Shown here piece by piece: positions 21,746 to 33,320 of a DNA stretch of 64,000 nucleotides. Position 1 is the first letter of the stretch. The number at the start of each line of letters is the position of its first letter. Where the stretch lies: contig OZ024850.1 of assembly GCA_964017145.1 (NCBI GenBank), positions 1,837,618 through 1,901,617 of the forward strand, written 5' to 3'. Both the position numbers and the translations under genes were made by a program. The notes under the pieces were generated by a model, which was given only the letters and a program-made list of their open reading frames with translations, was not told where the DNA came from and did no database searches. The DNA is from Agrocybe praecox (lineage: Eukaryota > Basidiomycota > Agaricomycetes > Agaricales > Agrocybaceae).

Positions 21746-23199
21746 ACTGCATCTCCCTCCACCCTCGCTCAGGCCCAAAAGCATAAAACGGATGGAACAC
21801 AGAAGTTCAAACTTTAAAGACGAGTACCTAGAAGACAAATGAACGTTGCACTACAGATGAACTTATTAAATAAAAAAGTCGTATACATTGAAATATCATA
21901 CTTTACATGTTGATATTTAAATCAAAAAGAGAAGAGTGAGGGGGTGAGAATAAGTGGAAAGACAGACAGGGCAGGGACTGGCAATGAATGCACTCCCTGT
22001 CTCGGTGCTCGCGTTACCACTCGGCAGCCCTGCACCTAACCCCGGTAAGTGAAGTCATAGACATCAGGAAAAAATCAGAAGTATATATACATATAGGCTA
22101 TATAGCACTTATAGCAAAATGGCTAGCCCCCTGTTATGTAGAGCCTTATAGCTAATACAGGAGCTCTATAGTACTGTATAGCAGGCCATAGTTTGATAGC
22201 GCCATATTCAAAATGTCATGTATAGCACACTGTTATTCTGAATAGTCACATTTACGCTAGGTACAGTTAATAATCAAGGCACACTAGATCTGAAGATTTT
22301 AAAAATATGTATTCAAATATAATACATATGTTCAACAACTAAAAAAAAACAGAGAGATACAGAAAAAGAATGTCCAGAAACACAGACCAATACCAGCACT
22401 GACAGCGAGGTCAAGCGATTCTGACGTGATACGAACGATCCATTATCGAGCACCAAAGAATGGACGTGCGCGCAGAGATCTGTTCAAGCAATAGATATGA
22501 CGCCAAAAAGCATTCGAAGGGCGGAAGGATGTACAATATACGGCATAACAGTGTACCTATGGTATCAATCCAGCACGGATTTCAGTCTACAAAACACCAT
22601 CACGAGAGTCAAATTTAAGTTAGAACAATGAGGCAGCAAGACTCACCGTAAACCGTGAGCCAGCATGTTCTTTATTCCCAACAGACCCTTCTAACTTGAA
22701 CCATTTCCCCGAAAACGACCATGCAATCTAAGGAAGGAGAGGCGAAAAATGTCAGTGATCAAGAGAGAGAAAAGGAAAGAGGTCATAAAGCGTACCACGT
22801 CATTAAACTTGACAATAGCAGAACCTAGAGGTCGAGGAAGGCAAAAGGAGTGACGAAAGGTAAGTTTTCACTAGCAATTCAGGGAACATAGTGGATCATC
22901 AAATGCTTACATTTTGCAGTACACATAAATCGCACTATTAAGTTAGAAAGAAGGCGAAGGGGTATGACTTACCGTGCGTTGACGTTGTGGTGCGTTTCGA
23001 CGGTGTGGTGGGAGTTACAGAAGAAAGAACTTGTGAGACTTCAGAGCTTCAAGCTCTAGTTGGAAATCAGCATAAACAAAGTCACGCGATTGATTGCTCA
23101 ATCGCGTGCAGCAGGATATCGGCATCCCGGGTAATTGTTGAATCGGAGTTTGAACTGACTTGTACACTAACAACAAGGACAATGACAACCAAGCGGATA
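21746..23199. other. No gene seen; scattered simple sequence
   Basis: The 22080-22260 part is rich in tatagc and ctatag words without a clear period. A segment at about 22855-22920 (ggtaagttttca ... atcatcaaatgcttacattttg) recurs at 52530-52590. No protein frame is convincing. Confidence 0.45.
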
Positions 23200-23490
23200 G
23201 TGATGACCGACGCCAACGACAACGACCGTTAGTAGGGACGGCGACAACTGACGGCGGCAGCGACAACCAACAGCAGTGACGGCAACTGCCAGCAGTGGGG
23301 ACAGTGGGCACCAACAATGGGGACAGTGATGACCAACAGCAATAGCAACAGCGACCATTAGTAGGGAGGGCGACAACTGACGACGGCGACGGCGATGGCC
23401 AGCAGCAGGGACGGCATATCGGACAATCACGGGGCCAACCACAAACGACAGGGTCAACCACAAACAACGTAAACGACAACTTTGTAATAA
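23200..23490. repeat. Degenerate GC-rich repeats (gacaac/ggcgac words)
   Basis: Words such as gggacggcgacaactgac and gggagggcgacaactgac recur with gaccaacagcaatagc-like spacers. Similar words (gacagcaac, gacaatg) appear again at 24240-24380. The period is irregular. Minus-strand frames here are Cys/Pro-rich low-complexity artefacts. Confidence 0.5.
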
Positions 23491-23848
23491 CGGGGCCAAC
23501 AACCAAACTGCGTGTACAACTACAATCATCGCAGGTGGTGGATTAGCACGGTTGCTGCTCGCCTCACGGCTCTCGGATAACTTTGGTAAGCAGTCTAATT
23601 GCTTCTACCCTCTTCCTACCATCCTCACCTCACCAGACTCGACAAGGAACGTCAACAGCGTGTACCATCCATCTGGTGGGAGCGCAATGTTGTTCGAAAC
23701 TGCGTCACCTTATGCAGCACCACTCAGTACTCAAGTACTGAAAGACGATCCTGATCCTGATCGAAGCTGCGTTATCTGAGGACACTGCCGACAGAGTACG
23801 TCATCACCCCCTTCGCTCTGTACAACTAACCTATATACATGCACACAG

Positions 23849-24070
23849 TGGTACCACAAGATATACAACCCGTTCCTCGTCATCGGCACCAAAACCGACC
23901 TGCGCACTGTGACCCAACAACAACACGCACAACCCCCGCGCGGGTCCAGGCGCCCGTCTCTGCGGAGAGAAGCCAGGCCGTCGCCAGGGGTGGATGGACG
24001 AGGAGGGAAGGATGAGATGGGAGGTGCTGGGGCCTCGAACGGATGAGGGGCCAACATAAAGTGCGAAGAC
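23849..24070 (+). pseudogene. Possible Rho-family GTPase fragment
   Basis: After a cacag acceptor-like site the plus strand reads WYHKI, then NPFLVIGTKTDLR. GTKTDL fits the G4 guanine-specificity motif of Rho/Cdc42 proteins, and a following VSAERSQAVARGGW resembles the stretch before their G5 motif. Part of the helix between the Trp and the G4 strand is missing and the frame drifts afterwards, so this is at most a relic. The evidence is a single good motif plus a weaker one. Confidence 0.38.
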
Positions 24071-24689
24071 GTAGTGGTGGACTGCGTTGGGAGGTATGTC
24101 GTCTCGGTTTACTTTTTGGACTCTCTTCGTCTTCGCTTACCACTATTTCATCTTAGTATGGTGCTCATATCTTCTTTTTCCCCTGCTCTCACCGCTGCTG
24201 GCATCCGTGGCAAGACAGCCATGATGATAGATGTACGGTGACAGTGACCAGGAACAGCAAGGAATGACCATTGACAAACTCGCAAACGATGGCGAGTTGA
24301 CAGCAACATTGACAATGATAAACACCAGTGGACAGTAACGGAACGACGATATAACAGGAGCGGCAACATGCAGAACTGCCAGAGCAGCGGAGATGTGAGG
24401 AACCACAGGGATGGTGCCGGGTGGGGTCATCCGTGCTCTATGTCTCTCTCTTACTTGCGCTTGTCTTTGTCACTCCCTTCGCTGTGTACAACAACTAGCC
24501 GTAGTTTTTTTAATGAAAATTATAAATTATTTAACTTCAAAAACATAAGTAACAATTATAATAAACTATAAGAGTCGTTGTGAACTATAGTCAGTGTATG
24601 TGTCTAAAGATCATGCAATCCCTATATGGTTAATCAGAGCAATTGCACGAAGCAATAAAGTTCAGGCTTAACTATAAAGCCCTATGGAT
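24071..24689. other. No gene seen
   Basis: Contains a weaker continuation of the gacagc-word repeat (24240-24380), then AT-rich sequence. Confidence 0.4.
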
Positions 24690-24727
24690 CCGAGCGCCAG
24701 CATATGATGTGCGCTCCTGGCGCTCGG
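24690..24727. repeat. Perfect 11-bp inverted repeat (hairpin)
   Basis: ccgagcgccag at 24690-24700 and ctggcgctcgg at 24717-24727, with a 16-base spacer. No downstream T-run, so it does not look like a terminator. No flanking duplication was seen. Confidence 0.7.
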
Positions 24728-25194
24728 GGGCTATGTAACTAAGCGAGGAACTATGCCCGTTTGGGCTTTTTGTTGGTCCGTCCCCAAAGAGAAGCATGGA
24801 AAATGCCAATGACCGAAAACCCGAAGCGTGTATCCGACCAGCTTATCCACTTGTATGTCGGCTTTAAAGTGATGTTTAAGATAAAGCCCATGAGCCCATG
24901 AGTTGAGATGGAGACGGTAAAAAGAATGTCGGTGGTCGCGAGCCACACCGAGCGGAAGTACAAATTTGAAAATAATGTCGTTATTGAAGCTTGAAGACAG
25001 ATACTGGCAAAATTGAGCGTGTCGTTACATGAAGGCCTTCAATGTGAGAACTGCTCATTCATTAGATGAGTTCTTTGTCTCGTCTCCCCTGAAAAAGATT
25101 GCTGCTTGGACAATTCGACTTAGCGTTGGAAGCACAACTACCGGTTCGTTACCCATTATTCTCCTAGATCTTGCCTACAACGAAAACTTGTACA
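24728..25194. other. No gene seen
   Basis: Short overlapping frames only. The sequence grades into the satellite array. Confidence 0.4.
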
Positions 25195-26255
25195 TCATGA
25201 GCACTTGGTTAATCTCGCTAAGTGTTTCAGAACCCTACCGTGTCACCACCCATTTCTCCCAGCTCTTGACGCCGACTAAAAACTGTCTGTCTGCGTCCTC
25301 GGTTCTCGCTAACCGTTTCTGAATGTCACCGTCTCGTCACCCCTTTTCTCCCAGCTCTTGATTGTGACTAAAACCTGTCTAGCTTGACACTTGGCTTCGC
25401 TGACTATTTCGGGACTTCAACGTCTCGTCACTCACTTTCTCCCAGCTCTGGACACCGACCAAAAACCGTCTATCTGTGCATTAGGTTCTCGCTTATTGTT
25501 TCGGCACCTCACCCTCTCATCGTCCGTTTTTTCCCAGCTCTTGACGGCGACTAAAACCTGTCTATCTTGACACTTGGTTCTCGCTGAATATTCTGGGACT
25601 TCACCGTGTCGTCATCAATTTTCTCCCAGCTCTGGACGCCGACCAAAAACCGTCTATCTGTGTCCTTGGTTCTCGCTAACCGTTTCGGGATGTCACGACC
25701 CACCCTCTCGTCACCCATTTTCTCCCAGCTCTTGATGGCGACTAAAACCTGTCTATCTTGACACTTGGTTCTCGCTGAATATTCTGGGACTTCACCGTCT
25801 CGTTATGAAATTTCTCCCAGCTCTGGACACCGACCAAAAACCGTCTATCTGTGCATTAAGTTCTCGCTTACTGTTTCGGCACCTCACCCTCTCATCGTCC
25901 GTTTTTTCCCAGCTCTTGACGACGACTAAAACCTGTCTATCTTGACACTTGGTTCTCGTTGAATATTCTGGGACTTCACCGTGTCGTCATCAATTTTCTC
26001 CCAGCTCTGGACGCCGACCAAAAACTGTCTATCTGTGTATTTGGTTCTCGCCCACTGTTTCGGCACCTCACCGCTTCACCCATTTTCTAATCATTTTCTC
26101 CCAGCTCTTGACGGCGACTAAAACCTGTCTGTTTTGACACATGGTTCTCGCTGACTATTTCGGCTTGATTTCGGCCCGACCTCGCCGCCTGGTTACTCAT
26201 CCCCCCCAAACTCTTTAGTTATATTAAAACTCGTAAACGTGGGGCCCTGGTTACT
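25195..26255 (-). repeat. ~92-bp satellite array B, inverted, with 184-bp higher-order period
   Basis: The cccagctc landmark recurs at about 25261, 25353, 25444, 25536, 25628, 25727, 25819, 25911, 26003 and 26103, mostly every 92 bp. Two subtypes alternate over much of the array: agctcttgacggcgactaaa and agctctggacgccgaccaaa. That makes a 184-bp dimer. The last unit near 26115-26190 ends in cggcttgatttcggcccgac, the inverse of the insertion found in array A. Confidence 0.88.
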
Positions 26256-26314
26256 TTCGCTAACGACTTCGGGACATCGTACCTAGTTGATCTTTTATCG
26301 AAAGCAGACAAGGG

Positions 26315-26575
26315 TCCTTTTCGAAACGGTTAGCATGATTAATCCAGTACTCAAGCTTACAGGTTTTAGTCGCAACAAAGAGCTGGGAATTTTTTTAGGC
26401 AACGATCCGGAGATCCTCAAGCGATAAGCGAGATTAACCAGTCCTCAGTGCTCACGTTATAAGTTTTAGTCGCAGTTAAAGAGCTAGGAGCGGAATTTGG
26501 TTGAGGATGAGGTGAGCTCCTAGAATGATTAGCGAAATCAATCCAGTGCTCACGTTTACAGGTTCTACACTGTTC
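26315..26575 (+). repeat. ~92-bp satellite, forward, diverged (about 3 units)
   Basis: After about 26300 the orientation switches: acggttagcatgattaatcc, caggttttagtcgc and gagctgggaa read forward, as in array A. Units are more diverged than in the inverted block. Confidence 0.75.
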
Positions 26576-27138
26576 TAGCTCCAGGAGCTTGGATATAGAG
26601 TTATGAATTCAAAACGGTCAGGTCGGAAAGTATCCGTTCTGTTGATGCACGCACCGGATCATTATATTCGCATTCAATGCAGATATCAATGACAGCGAAC
26701 TGATAGAAGCGTATCCATGATCCTTGACTGCAGATGAGCCATTTCAAAGGTCATAGTCACGGACTAGTCTATGAACCCTCATTCCATCAGTACACCATGT
26801 TAGCCATGTTAATCATTAGAAGTTCCCGCATTGGAGGCTAATGGCGTGTATCAAACGGGATGCAAATATATAACTCTTTCATGAAGGGAACGAATTGAAC
26901 ATCGAGTTTGCAAATCGTCTTGGTCATATAGCATCGCTCCATCCATCTAAGAGGTTATACAAGCCATTTTAATATACTTAAAGCCCTTGGCCGCTTCGCA
27001 TACACTTTTTAAAAAGAACCTGGCGCACTCATAGGTGTTTCTAGTATTTCATGGACGGGCAAAGGCGTCTAGTTAATTTACTATGATTGCACGCTGCAAT
27101 CCCGCAAAAATCAAAACAAAATGCAAGTACTTTGTAAG
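26576..27138. other. No gene seen
   Basis: It lies between the satellite and the 3' end of the KDZ gene. If that gene belongs to a transposon, one terminal inverted repeat should be here, but I could not identify it. Confidence 0.4.
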
Positions 27139-30100
27139 CTATATACTGATAGGTCCTGCGTGGCTACCTACCTCCATACTCCGTATGCGAGAGCGATTCC
27201 AGTATGATAAGTATACCTTCGTGTACAAAATAGCGCGCTCTTGGGACATATAGCTGACTGACTTCCGTATTCGAAGGAGTCCCCTATTTCCGCATTCCCC
27301 GGCACTACTATTCAGCGCTACAAGATTTGGGTTGGTGTCAATGTAATTTGAGAGAAAGGATGCTTTGCCACATTTTGAATGGCCTGCGCTGTGAAAATGA
27401 TCTATCAGGAATGTAGTATCCGCAAAGAAATCGGGCTCTCTAGTCATGCAATATGGCTGAAGATTGCAGGCGAAATCATATATCACATACTCCGGTGCCT
27501 TTTTCCAGTGGGTATAAAGAGCGGAGAAGACTTCATTGCGACCTTCCGCTATTGGCACACAGTGAAATCCATAGCATACGCTATGAGTGCACCAAACGAC
27601 CATGAGACCGCCAGTTAATCTCCTCTGCCCATAAGTTGAATAGTATTTTTGGCATCCTTCTCCCTTGCTATCTTTGCCACCTCGGTCGACTTGACCGTCC
27701 CGCGCAAGCTTTGGATAGAATGGTCGATGTCGAATCTGGGGCATACTGTAGAAACAACCGGTCTGCAATGTTGGTCTCAGTAAAACGAATTGAATTGAAT
27801 TTTATGCCATGCACCTGTCGCCAATGGCCAATATTATCGTTGGGGAGCACATCCTCTTCAGGGATATGACTGTCAGATAGCATGGAGAACAAGACTGTCA
27901 AGCCTCTTAGCAAAATCCATGCGCAAACACCATAGGTATCAGACTCTATACGTACAGCTCCCGGGCAATTGAGCTCGTAGAGTAAGAGATTGTACAACGC
28001 AGGAAATCCCGTCAAGTAAGACACAGAGCTGATCGTCGGATTCGCGATGAATGACTTTAAGTTTTCCAGGGTGGGACGAGGCGTTAACTGAAGAGCTGAC
28101 TCTTCCGCAGATATCTGAAGAAAAAATGTGTTGTAAACATTGGGGCAGCGCTCTAGTCCATTTCTCTGAAGAGCAATCTTCGAGTAGCAGCGATCTAAAA
28201 GGCGGGAGAGATGTTCATCAACCGACAGAAGGTCATCAATGGTCTGCGAGACTAAGAGGAAGAGCTCTGAACCAGGTTCTTGCAGTGGATCAAGAGCTTT
28301 AGTGACCTGAGCGGATTGTTCCGCCTTCTTTATGATTGGTGTTGCGTTTGCTATTGAGCGAATATTCTTGCGCAAATTTTTCTTTTCCAAGTATTGCGGT
28401 GCGATTGGGTATCTTGTATCTGCTCGTATGGGAGCTCGGGGGTGGATCACTGTAGGAGGGCGTAAAGTGGGTAAGACATGCTTCCGATTAAACGCCAATG
28501 TCACACCGTCCCATATAGTAGCCTTGGGAGTAGGGCCACATTTGGGACAAGTCATGTCACCATTTAACTCCAGCAACTTGGCGTATGCAAACCAAACAGA
28601 CCGAAACCTTTTATCAGATATGAATGGTGCCAGAGATCCATGCGACTCGTATCGCCTGGCCACAACAGTGACCCAAGCAACGAAAGGGGTCTCTGAAGTA
28701 CAATAGGAACTTGTATAGTCATCCAACAGGCTGTGCGTGAATAACAATCGATTGTTCCAATTGAATATTCCCAATTGAAGGCAATCAGGTCCAATAAAGC
28801 CGTACTTGCAAAAACAGCACTTCCGTAGTTGAATCGAAACGTTCCATATTCTAGTGAGACTGTAGACTTGGCATGGCCTAGTGATAATAGGATGCAGGGA
28901 GTCGAGAGGGGCCCCAGACAAGGATTGGCAAGAACATCTAGAATTTGCGTCGAGTCGAATGAGCTCCGGTGGCTCATTGGACATTGCAATAGGAGGTTGG
29001 TGTCGTTCGTTGGCCATGCGACCCCATACGGAAGGGGGAATGGGCTGGTGCGATACAGCATCCGCGTCGTACAAAGCGCGACGAGGTGCATGATCTATCG
29101 TTATATCAATATTGATGGGTTAATACAGGCCATCCACGTTACTTGAAAATTAGTTCATACCGTCGTATATCAACTTGTTTCCATGCTTCTCCTCAAGGTC
29201 CTCGGCGTGTATATTTTTCTGTATGAGCTGTTGCAGGCATATCCTGGCAGAAAGTATATGGCCACAGTTAACGATTCTGGGGTCCTTTGAACAGTTCCAT
29301 GTGCCAGCACCGCTGTCGTCCCCATAATGTTCTACAATAGTGCGAGTTTTAATGGAAGCCAGCGATCCACCCGATGGTACAGAGAATGTGTTATGAAATC
29401 TTTCGGAAACGCTCATTATTGGATCCTGAACAGCGTATCTTGAGAATAGATATGTTTTGTTTTCGTCAGCTACTTATCAAGATCATTTAACAATTTTCGG
29501 TACGGCGAATGATTAATTGATTATTTACCGTTCACTCTTAGGCCACTTGAGAAAATCTCGTCTCCGCGCTCTTTGAGAAACCGGATGTGAAAGCACGTAT
29601 CTTGCTGCTTGGCTTGTGGGCACAGACACACAAAACACTTCCCCGTTGACGTCACGAGTTGCTGGAGGTGGTACCACTTTGAATTTGGGATCGACTTTTT
29701 GACATCCCAGCCGTTCACAATAAAAAGAGTCCTTGAAAGTTGCCAGAAAGCGCATTCCTGTGCCAAAACCGATTCGATGAAAAGGTCAAAGGAGGTGAGT
29801 TCTTGACAATCAACCAGGCTGAGAAATGGCGAGTAGTCAACTTTTCTTGCTTCGATAAGTACTTGAGGGTCCTTGGCCCCGTCATTGCGTGTGAGCTGTA
29901 CAGACCGTCCGGGAGTTTTATTGGATGATGGTGGACCGTCCAATGTTGGTTTGTGTTTTTTGCCTTTGTTATTGTCTTGAGCAGTTTCCGCAGTTTTCCT
30001 CTTAGGACTCGGCGGACAGATGGTCTCCGTAGGGAAAATAATAGCATGAACAGGAGATAGTACGGGAGTGGGAGGGTCAAAAGTTATCATCTTTTGACGA

Positions 30101-30327
30101 GATGGGCGTAAAGGTATACGAAAATGGCGCACAGGAAGGAAGAGAGCTCTAGCATAATCCAACAGAAAATGCAAGACATGCTGGCAGTTAAGGACTTTGC
30201 CTTTGTTGACCTATAATTATGATTCCCCTTTCGTCTGGTTGGATGTTTCTACGCGATGAATTGGTCACTTAACTACTAGGACAGTCAAGGTATCGGAACC
30301 ACCGGCGCATATGTCAAGAAGCCACAT
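27139..30327 (-). pseudogene. KDZ-superfamily transposase with cysteine clusters, frameshifted
   Basis: Exons read in phase from a proposed ATG at 30327 (the first exon is tentative). They continue through one ending near 29540, one from about 29430 to 29161 and one from 29094, with an intron at 29095-29160 (GTATGA...TAG). Visible in order: a SWIM-like CFVCLC...CFHIRFL motif; TWNCSKDPRIVNCGHI; CCFCKYGFIGPDC followed by SSYCTSETPF; CPKCGPTP with IWDGVTLAF (CxC5/CxC6-type clusters of KDZ proteins); KYYSTYGQRRLTGG; YDFACNL; FLIDHFHSAGHSKC; and NSSAGECGNRGL near the C-terminus, stop at 27139. Between about 27690 and 27760 the frame must shift by one base to join the two halves, and no plausible intron explains it. 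The family is a cut-and-paste type DNA transposase expanded in mushrooms. Probably inactive because of the shift. Confidence 0.75.
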
Positions 30328-31002
30328 GTTTACGAATTATGTTGCATCTTGGCTCTTCAGGAGGACAAGGATTTTTTACAAATTACTACTTAAAGCTTCA
30401 AGTTGGTGAAGTTCAAATTTTAATTCCTATAAGTATTAAGCTTAGACGATTACATTACATACTATGGTGATGGGCGGTCAATAACCAGTTCTTAACCAGT
30501 TATGTCGGTTATCCATCAGGTAACATTACCGTATCAACCAGCGATGCTGGTTAACCGGCGCATTACTATCACGGCAGGCGCCTATTCCTGTTTCTCGGAG
30601 ATACAGGTTGATAAATTCAGGTCACGTGTTTTTACTAACTTGTATTTCGGAGAATCGAGATACAGCCTTGGGCTTCCCATATATAGTATGGCCGATATCT
30701 TACATAGAAATACAGGGCAATACGTACACGAGACCGGTATGCATTCGAGGCGCGCCAATCGGACTCTTTTTAATGAGTAATTAAATTCTCGGAACGTTAG
30801 GCCCTCGCATGTCGCAGTTTGAGCTTGCCACGCGAAATGGGGCGCCTCAAAGGCACTTGCAGAGATGTGGGAATACCATCAATTCATTATCCGGTAGCAT
30901 GGTTCTGATGGGGCATATATAAAAACGTCGAACGAGACCGTTTCCCACACTTTACTGGAAGACGCGGTGCAGTGTGGGCGAAGCAATTGGCGCGACAGAC
31001 TT
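30328..31002. other. Divergent intergenic region
   Basis: It separates the minus-strand KDZ gene from the plus-strand orphan gene and should hold both promoters. It contains repeated ccagtt/accagttat words near 30480-30560. No gene seen. Confidence 0.5.
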
Positions 31003-32304
31003 ATGTTGCACTGCGACCTCGGACAAGTAATTTTTGTCAGGTTGACTATTTTTCGTGATAAACTAATCACCTATTCTCTTGAAGGCTTCTGGAGCTCGAC
31101 GAGCTGCGAGACTGTGCTATATTTGCCCAGGCTTGCCGCTTCAAAGTGAATGCAAACACACTCAAAAAGGCCGCAAATTTATAAGCGCTCGTTCAGCCAA
31201 AGCAGTACGTACACAATTTGATCAAGGACTCAATTTTCGCACTCACCGAGACGCAGGTCGTTGACAGTGTTAAAGTTCATTCTAACGAAGGGAACAACAC
31301 ACTCTCTAGACCTAACTCTATTATATCGCCATTATCCCCAGTCGGGCCACAAGTACCTGAGAGTGAGGCATTAATGGCATCCAATCTCAGCCCTGAAGAA
31401 CTGGACAGCATTACTATGACGCCCACACCTATCAACATACAGCAATTATCGCATCTACTTCCTTATGCGCCCCAAGGATCCATGGGAGCCGCGCTAGGGA
31501 CGCCTCTGAAATCGTTTTATATCCGTCACCCAAATGATAAGTCTAGCGATAATCAGACAGCACGAGCCGATTTCCTTTCTCCAGTCCCTCTGCAGCATGC
31601 TATGCCCCGTCCCGACACTGACGCGATCTCTTCTCCATTAATATCCCAAGTTCAATCGGCCGTGGATACTGGCTCGGCTAATTCTCCGTTTCCACTCGCC
31701 CCTAGAACCCCCAAAAGACAGGTTGCAAGTCAATCCAACCCGTTATATGGGCATGTCACTGGGGCCAAGCGGGGAAACACACCCCACCGTACGTTTTCAC
31801 CGTTATATCCTTACTTTTTCGACACTGATAATTTTTTAGGCGTCTATCGAACTAAGAAACTACCCTCTCCCATTGAATACTCAAGGAAGGCGTCGCAACG
31901 CTTCTCCCGTTTGACAAACAAAATATTGGAAAAGGTAAGTCGCAAGCCTTTACAATTTTAAAAACGCGATTTGACCGCGCCCACAGTGTGAAGCTCTATC
32001 GCAAGAGACTGGGGCATGGTTATATTTTGGCGCTCAACACACCAGCGCCCGTGGTGGAGCTATTTCTTACGCATCTCCGAGACTATGTCGCGAGGCCAAC
32101 GCTGAAGCAGGTCGCTTGGCAACCGAGTTTAATCATACCGTTTCCAACCTTCTAAGGGCCCGCCGAGCAGACGCTCTCGCGCTTCAAAAAGAGTTAGAAG
32201 ATGCGGAGGCTAGAAATGAGGAAGCGGCAAAGCAATACCGCATCCAAAAGGCACTACTAGATGCATATCGCGAGAAATTTGGCGATATTTCTCCAGTTAA
32301 GTGA
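31003..32304 (+). CDS. Four-exon orphan protein with C-terminal coiled coil, 379 aa
   Basis: Exons 31003-31026, 31085-31204, 31257-31934 and 31987-32304 join in phase 0 through GT-AG introns of 58, 52 and 52 bp. The first intron has a clear aactaatc branch site. The ATG at 31003 is the only one that opens the chain. The N-terminus has CYICPGL...CKHTQKGRK, a possible small metal-binding or basic segment. The middle is Ser/Pro/Thr-rich and disordered, with several SP and TP sites. The last ~65 residues (from EANAEAGRLATEFNH on) are an Ala/Glu/Arg-rich coiled coil ending in FGDISPVK. No domain is recognised. It is divergent from the KDZ transposase, but a functional link is only a possibility. 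Confidence 0.65.
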
Positions 32305-32441
32305 CAAATATGACGCTCGGGAAGCAATGTTCTTGTTACTTCATCATTCAATCTGGCCGGGTCAACCGCTCAATGAAATTTCGTCTTCACAATAATCCTT
32401 ATGTATAAAGTGGCGCTGCTTTACTTCTATAGATGGCTATT
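32305..32441. other. 3' flank
   Basis: Short AT-rich stretch between the orphan gene stop and the foldback element. Confidence 0.4.
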
Positions 32442-33141
32442 CATTACTATACTATTAAGCAGATGCGCAAGTTCGTATGTACCTGTTTGTTTTTGCACCT
32501 CTTTTGGTAAATCTTATTGTTCTTTCACTCATTTTCTCATTTAATGACGTATTTTCATTGCTCTTGCCATATTCCATCCTTTGTCCTCCATCTCTCCATT
32601 TTACCTCACCAAATTTGGAACTACTTTCCAGATATTATCATGCTTCAGTGTCATCACCACCTTTCTATATTTTTGGTGCCGGAGCGAAGCGAGGCGCATG
32701 CCTTGTAAATGTAGAAGCATCGTCCGTTCCCAATTCCACCCCATTGAAGATTAAATAACCTCACAGAAATCACAGCCATTTTCATATATAACAACAAGGC
32801 ATGCGCCTCGCTTCGCTCCGGCCCCAAAAATACGAATAAAATTTGGAAAGTATATGGCAAGAAGGAACTCAGGAATTAGAGCATAGCCGTAAAGTGTAGG
32901 GACCAAAATGATACCAAAATCAAAGGAAAGATAAATGAATCTGAAAAAGCACGATAATATCTGTATATAGTTCCAAATTTGGCGAGGTAAAATGGAAAGA
33001 TGGAGGACAAAGGATGGAATACGGAGAGAGCAATAAAAAATACGTCATCAAAATGAGAAAAGGAGTGAAAAGAACAATAGGATTTACCTAAAGAGGTGCA
33101 AAAACAAACATGTACACACGAACTTAATGGTATAGTAATAC
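32442..33141. repeat. Foldback (long inverted repeat) element, copy B
   Basis: Left arm (about 32442-32705) and right arm (about 32795-33141) are inverted copies. Outer ends read cattactatactattaa and ttaatggtatagtaata; inner ends read gccggagcgaagcgaggcgc and gcgcctcgcttcgctccggc. A ~90-bp spacer separates the arms. The right arm lost about 12 bp (gcgcatctgctt) next to its end. No clear target duplication. Related to the copy at 1-574. Confidence 0.82.
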
Positions 33142-33320
33142 TTAGCATTATACCAAAAATACACACAGGCGGTTCCCGCTAAAAGTTATTCCTTGAAATG
33201 ATTCCAATTCAGCCCAAAAAGTCTGACCCCGACTGTTTTATGGAAATATTTAGGAATGGGGCCCATTGTTACGAAAACAGCTGCAATTTTTTGGCGAAAA
33301 AAATACACATCGAATATATG

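Noticed and set aside
23015..23529. Cys/Val/Pro-rich minus-strand frames of 120-163 codons, possible small secreted Cys-rich protein
   Set aside because: They arise from the gacaac/ggcgac repeats. No signal peptide, and the Cys spacing follows the DNA repeat.
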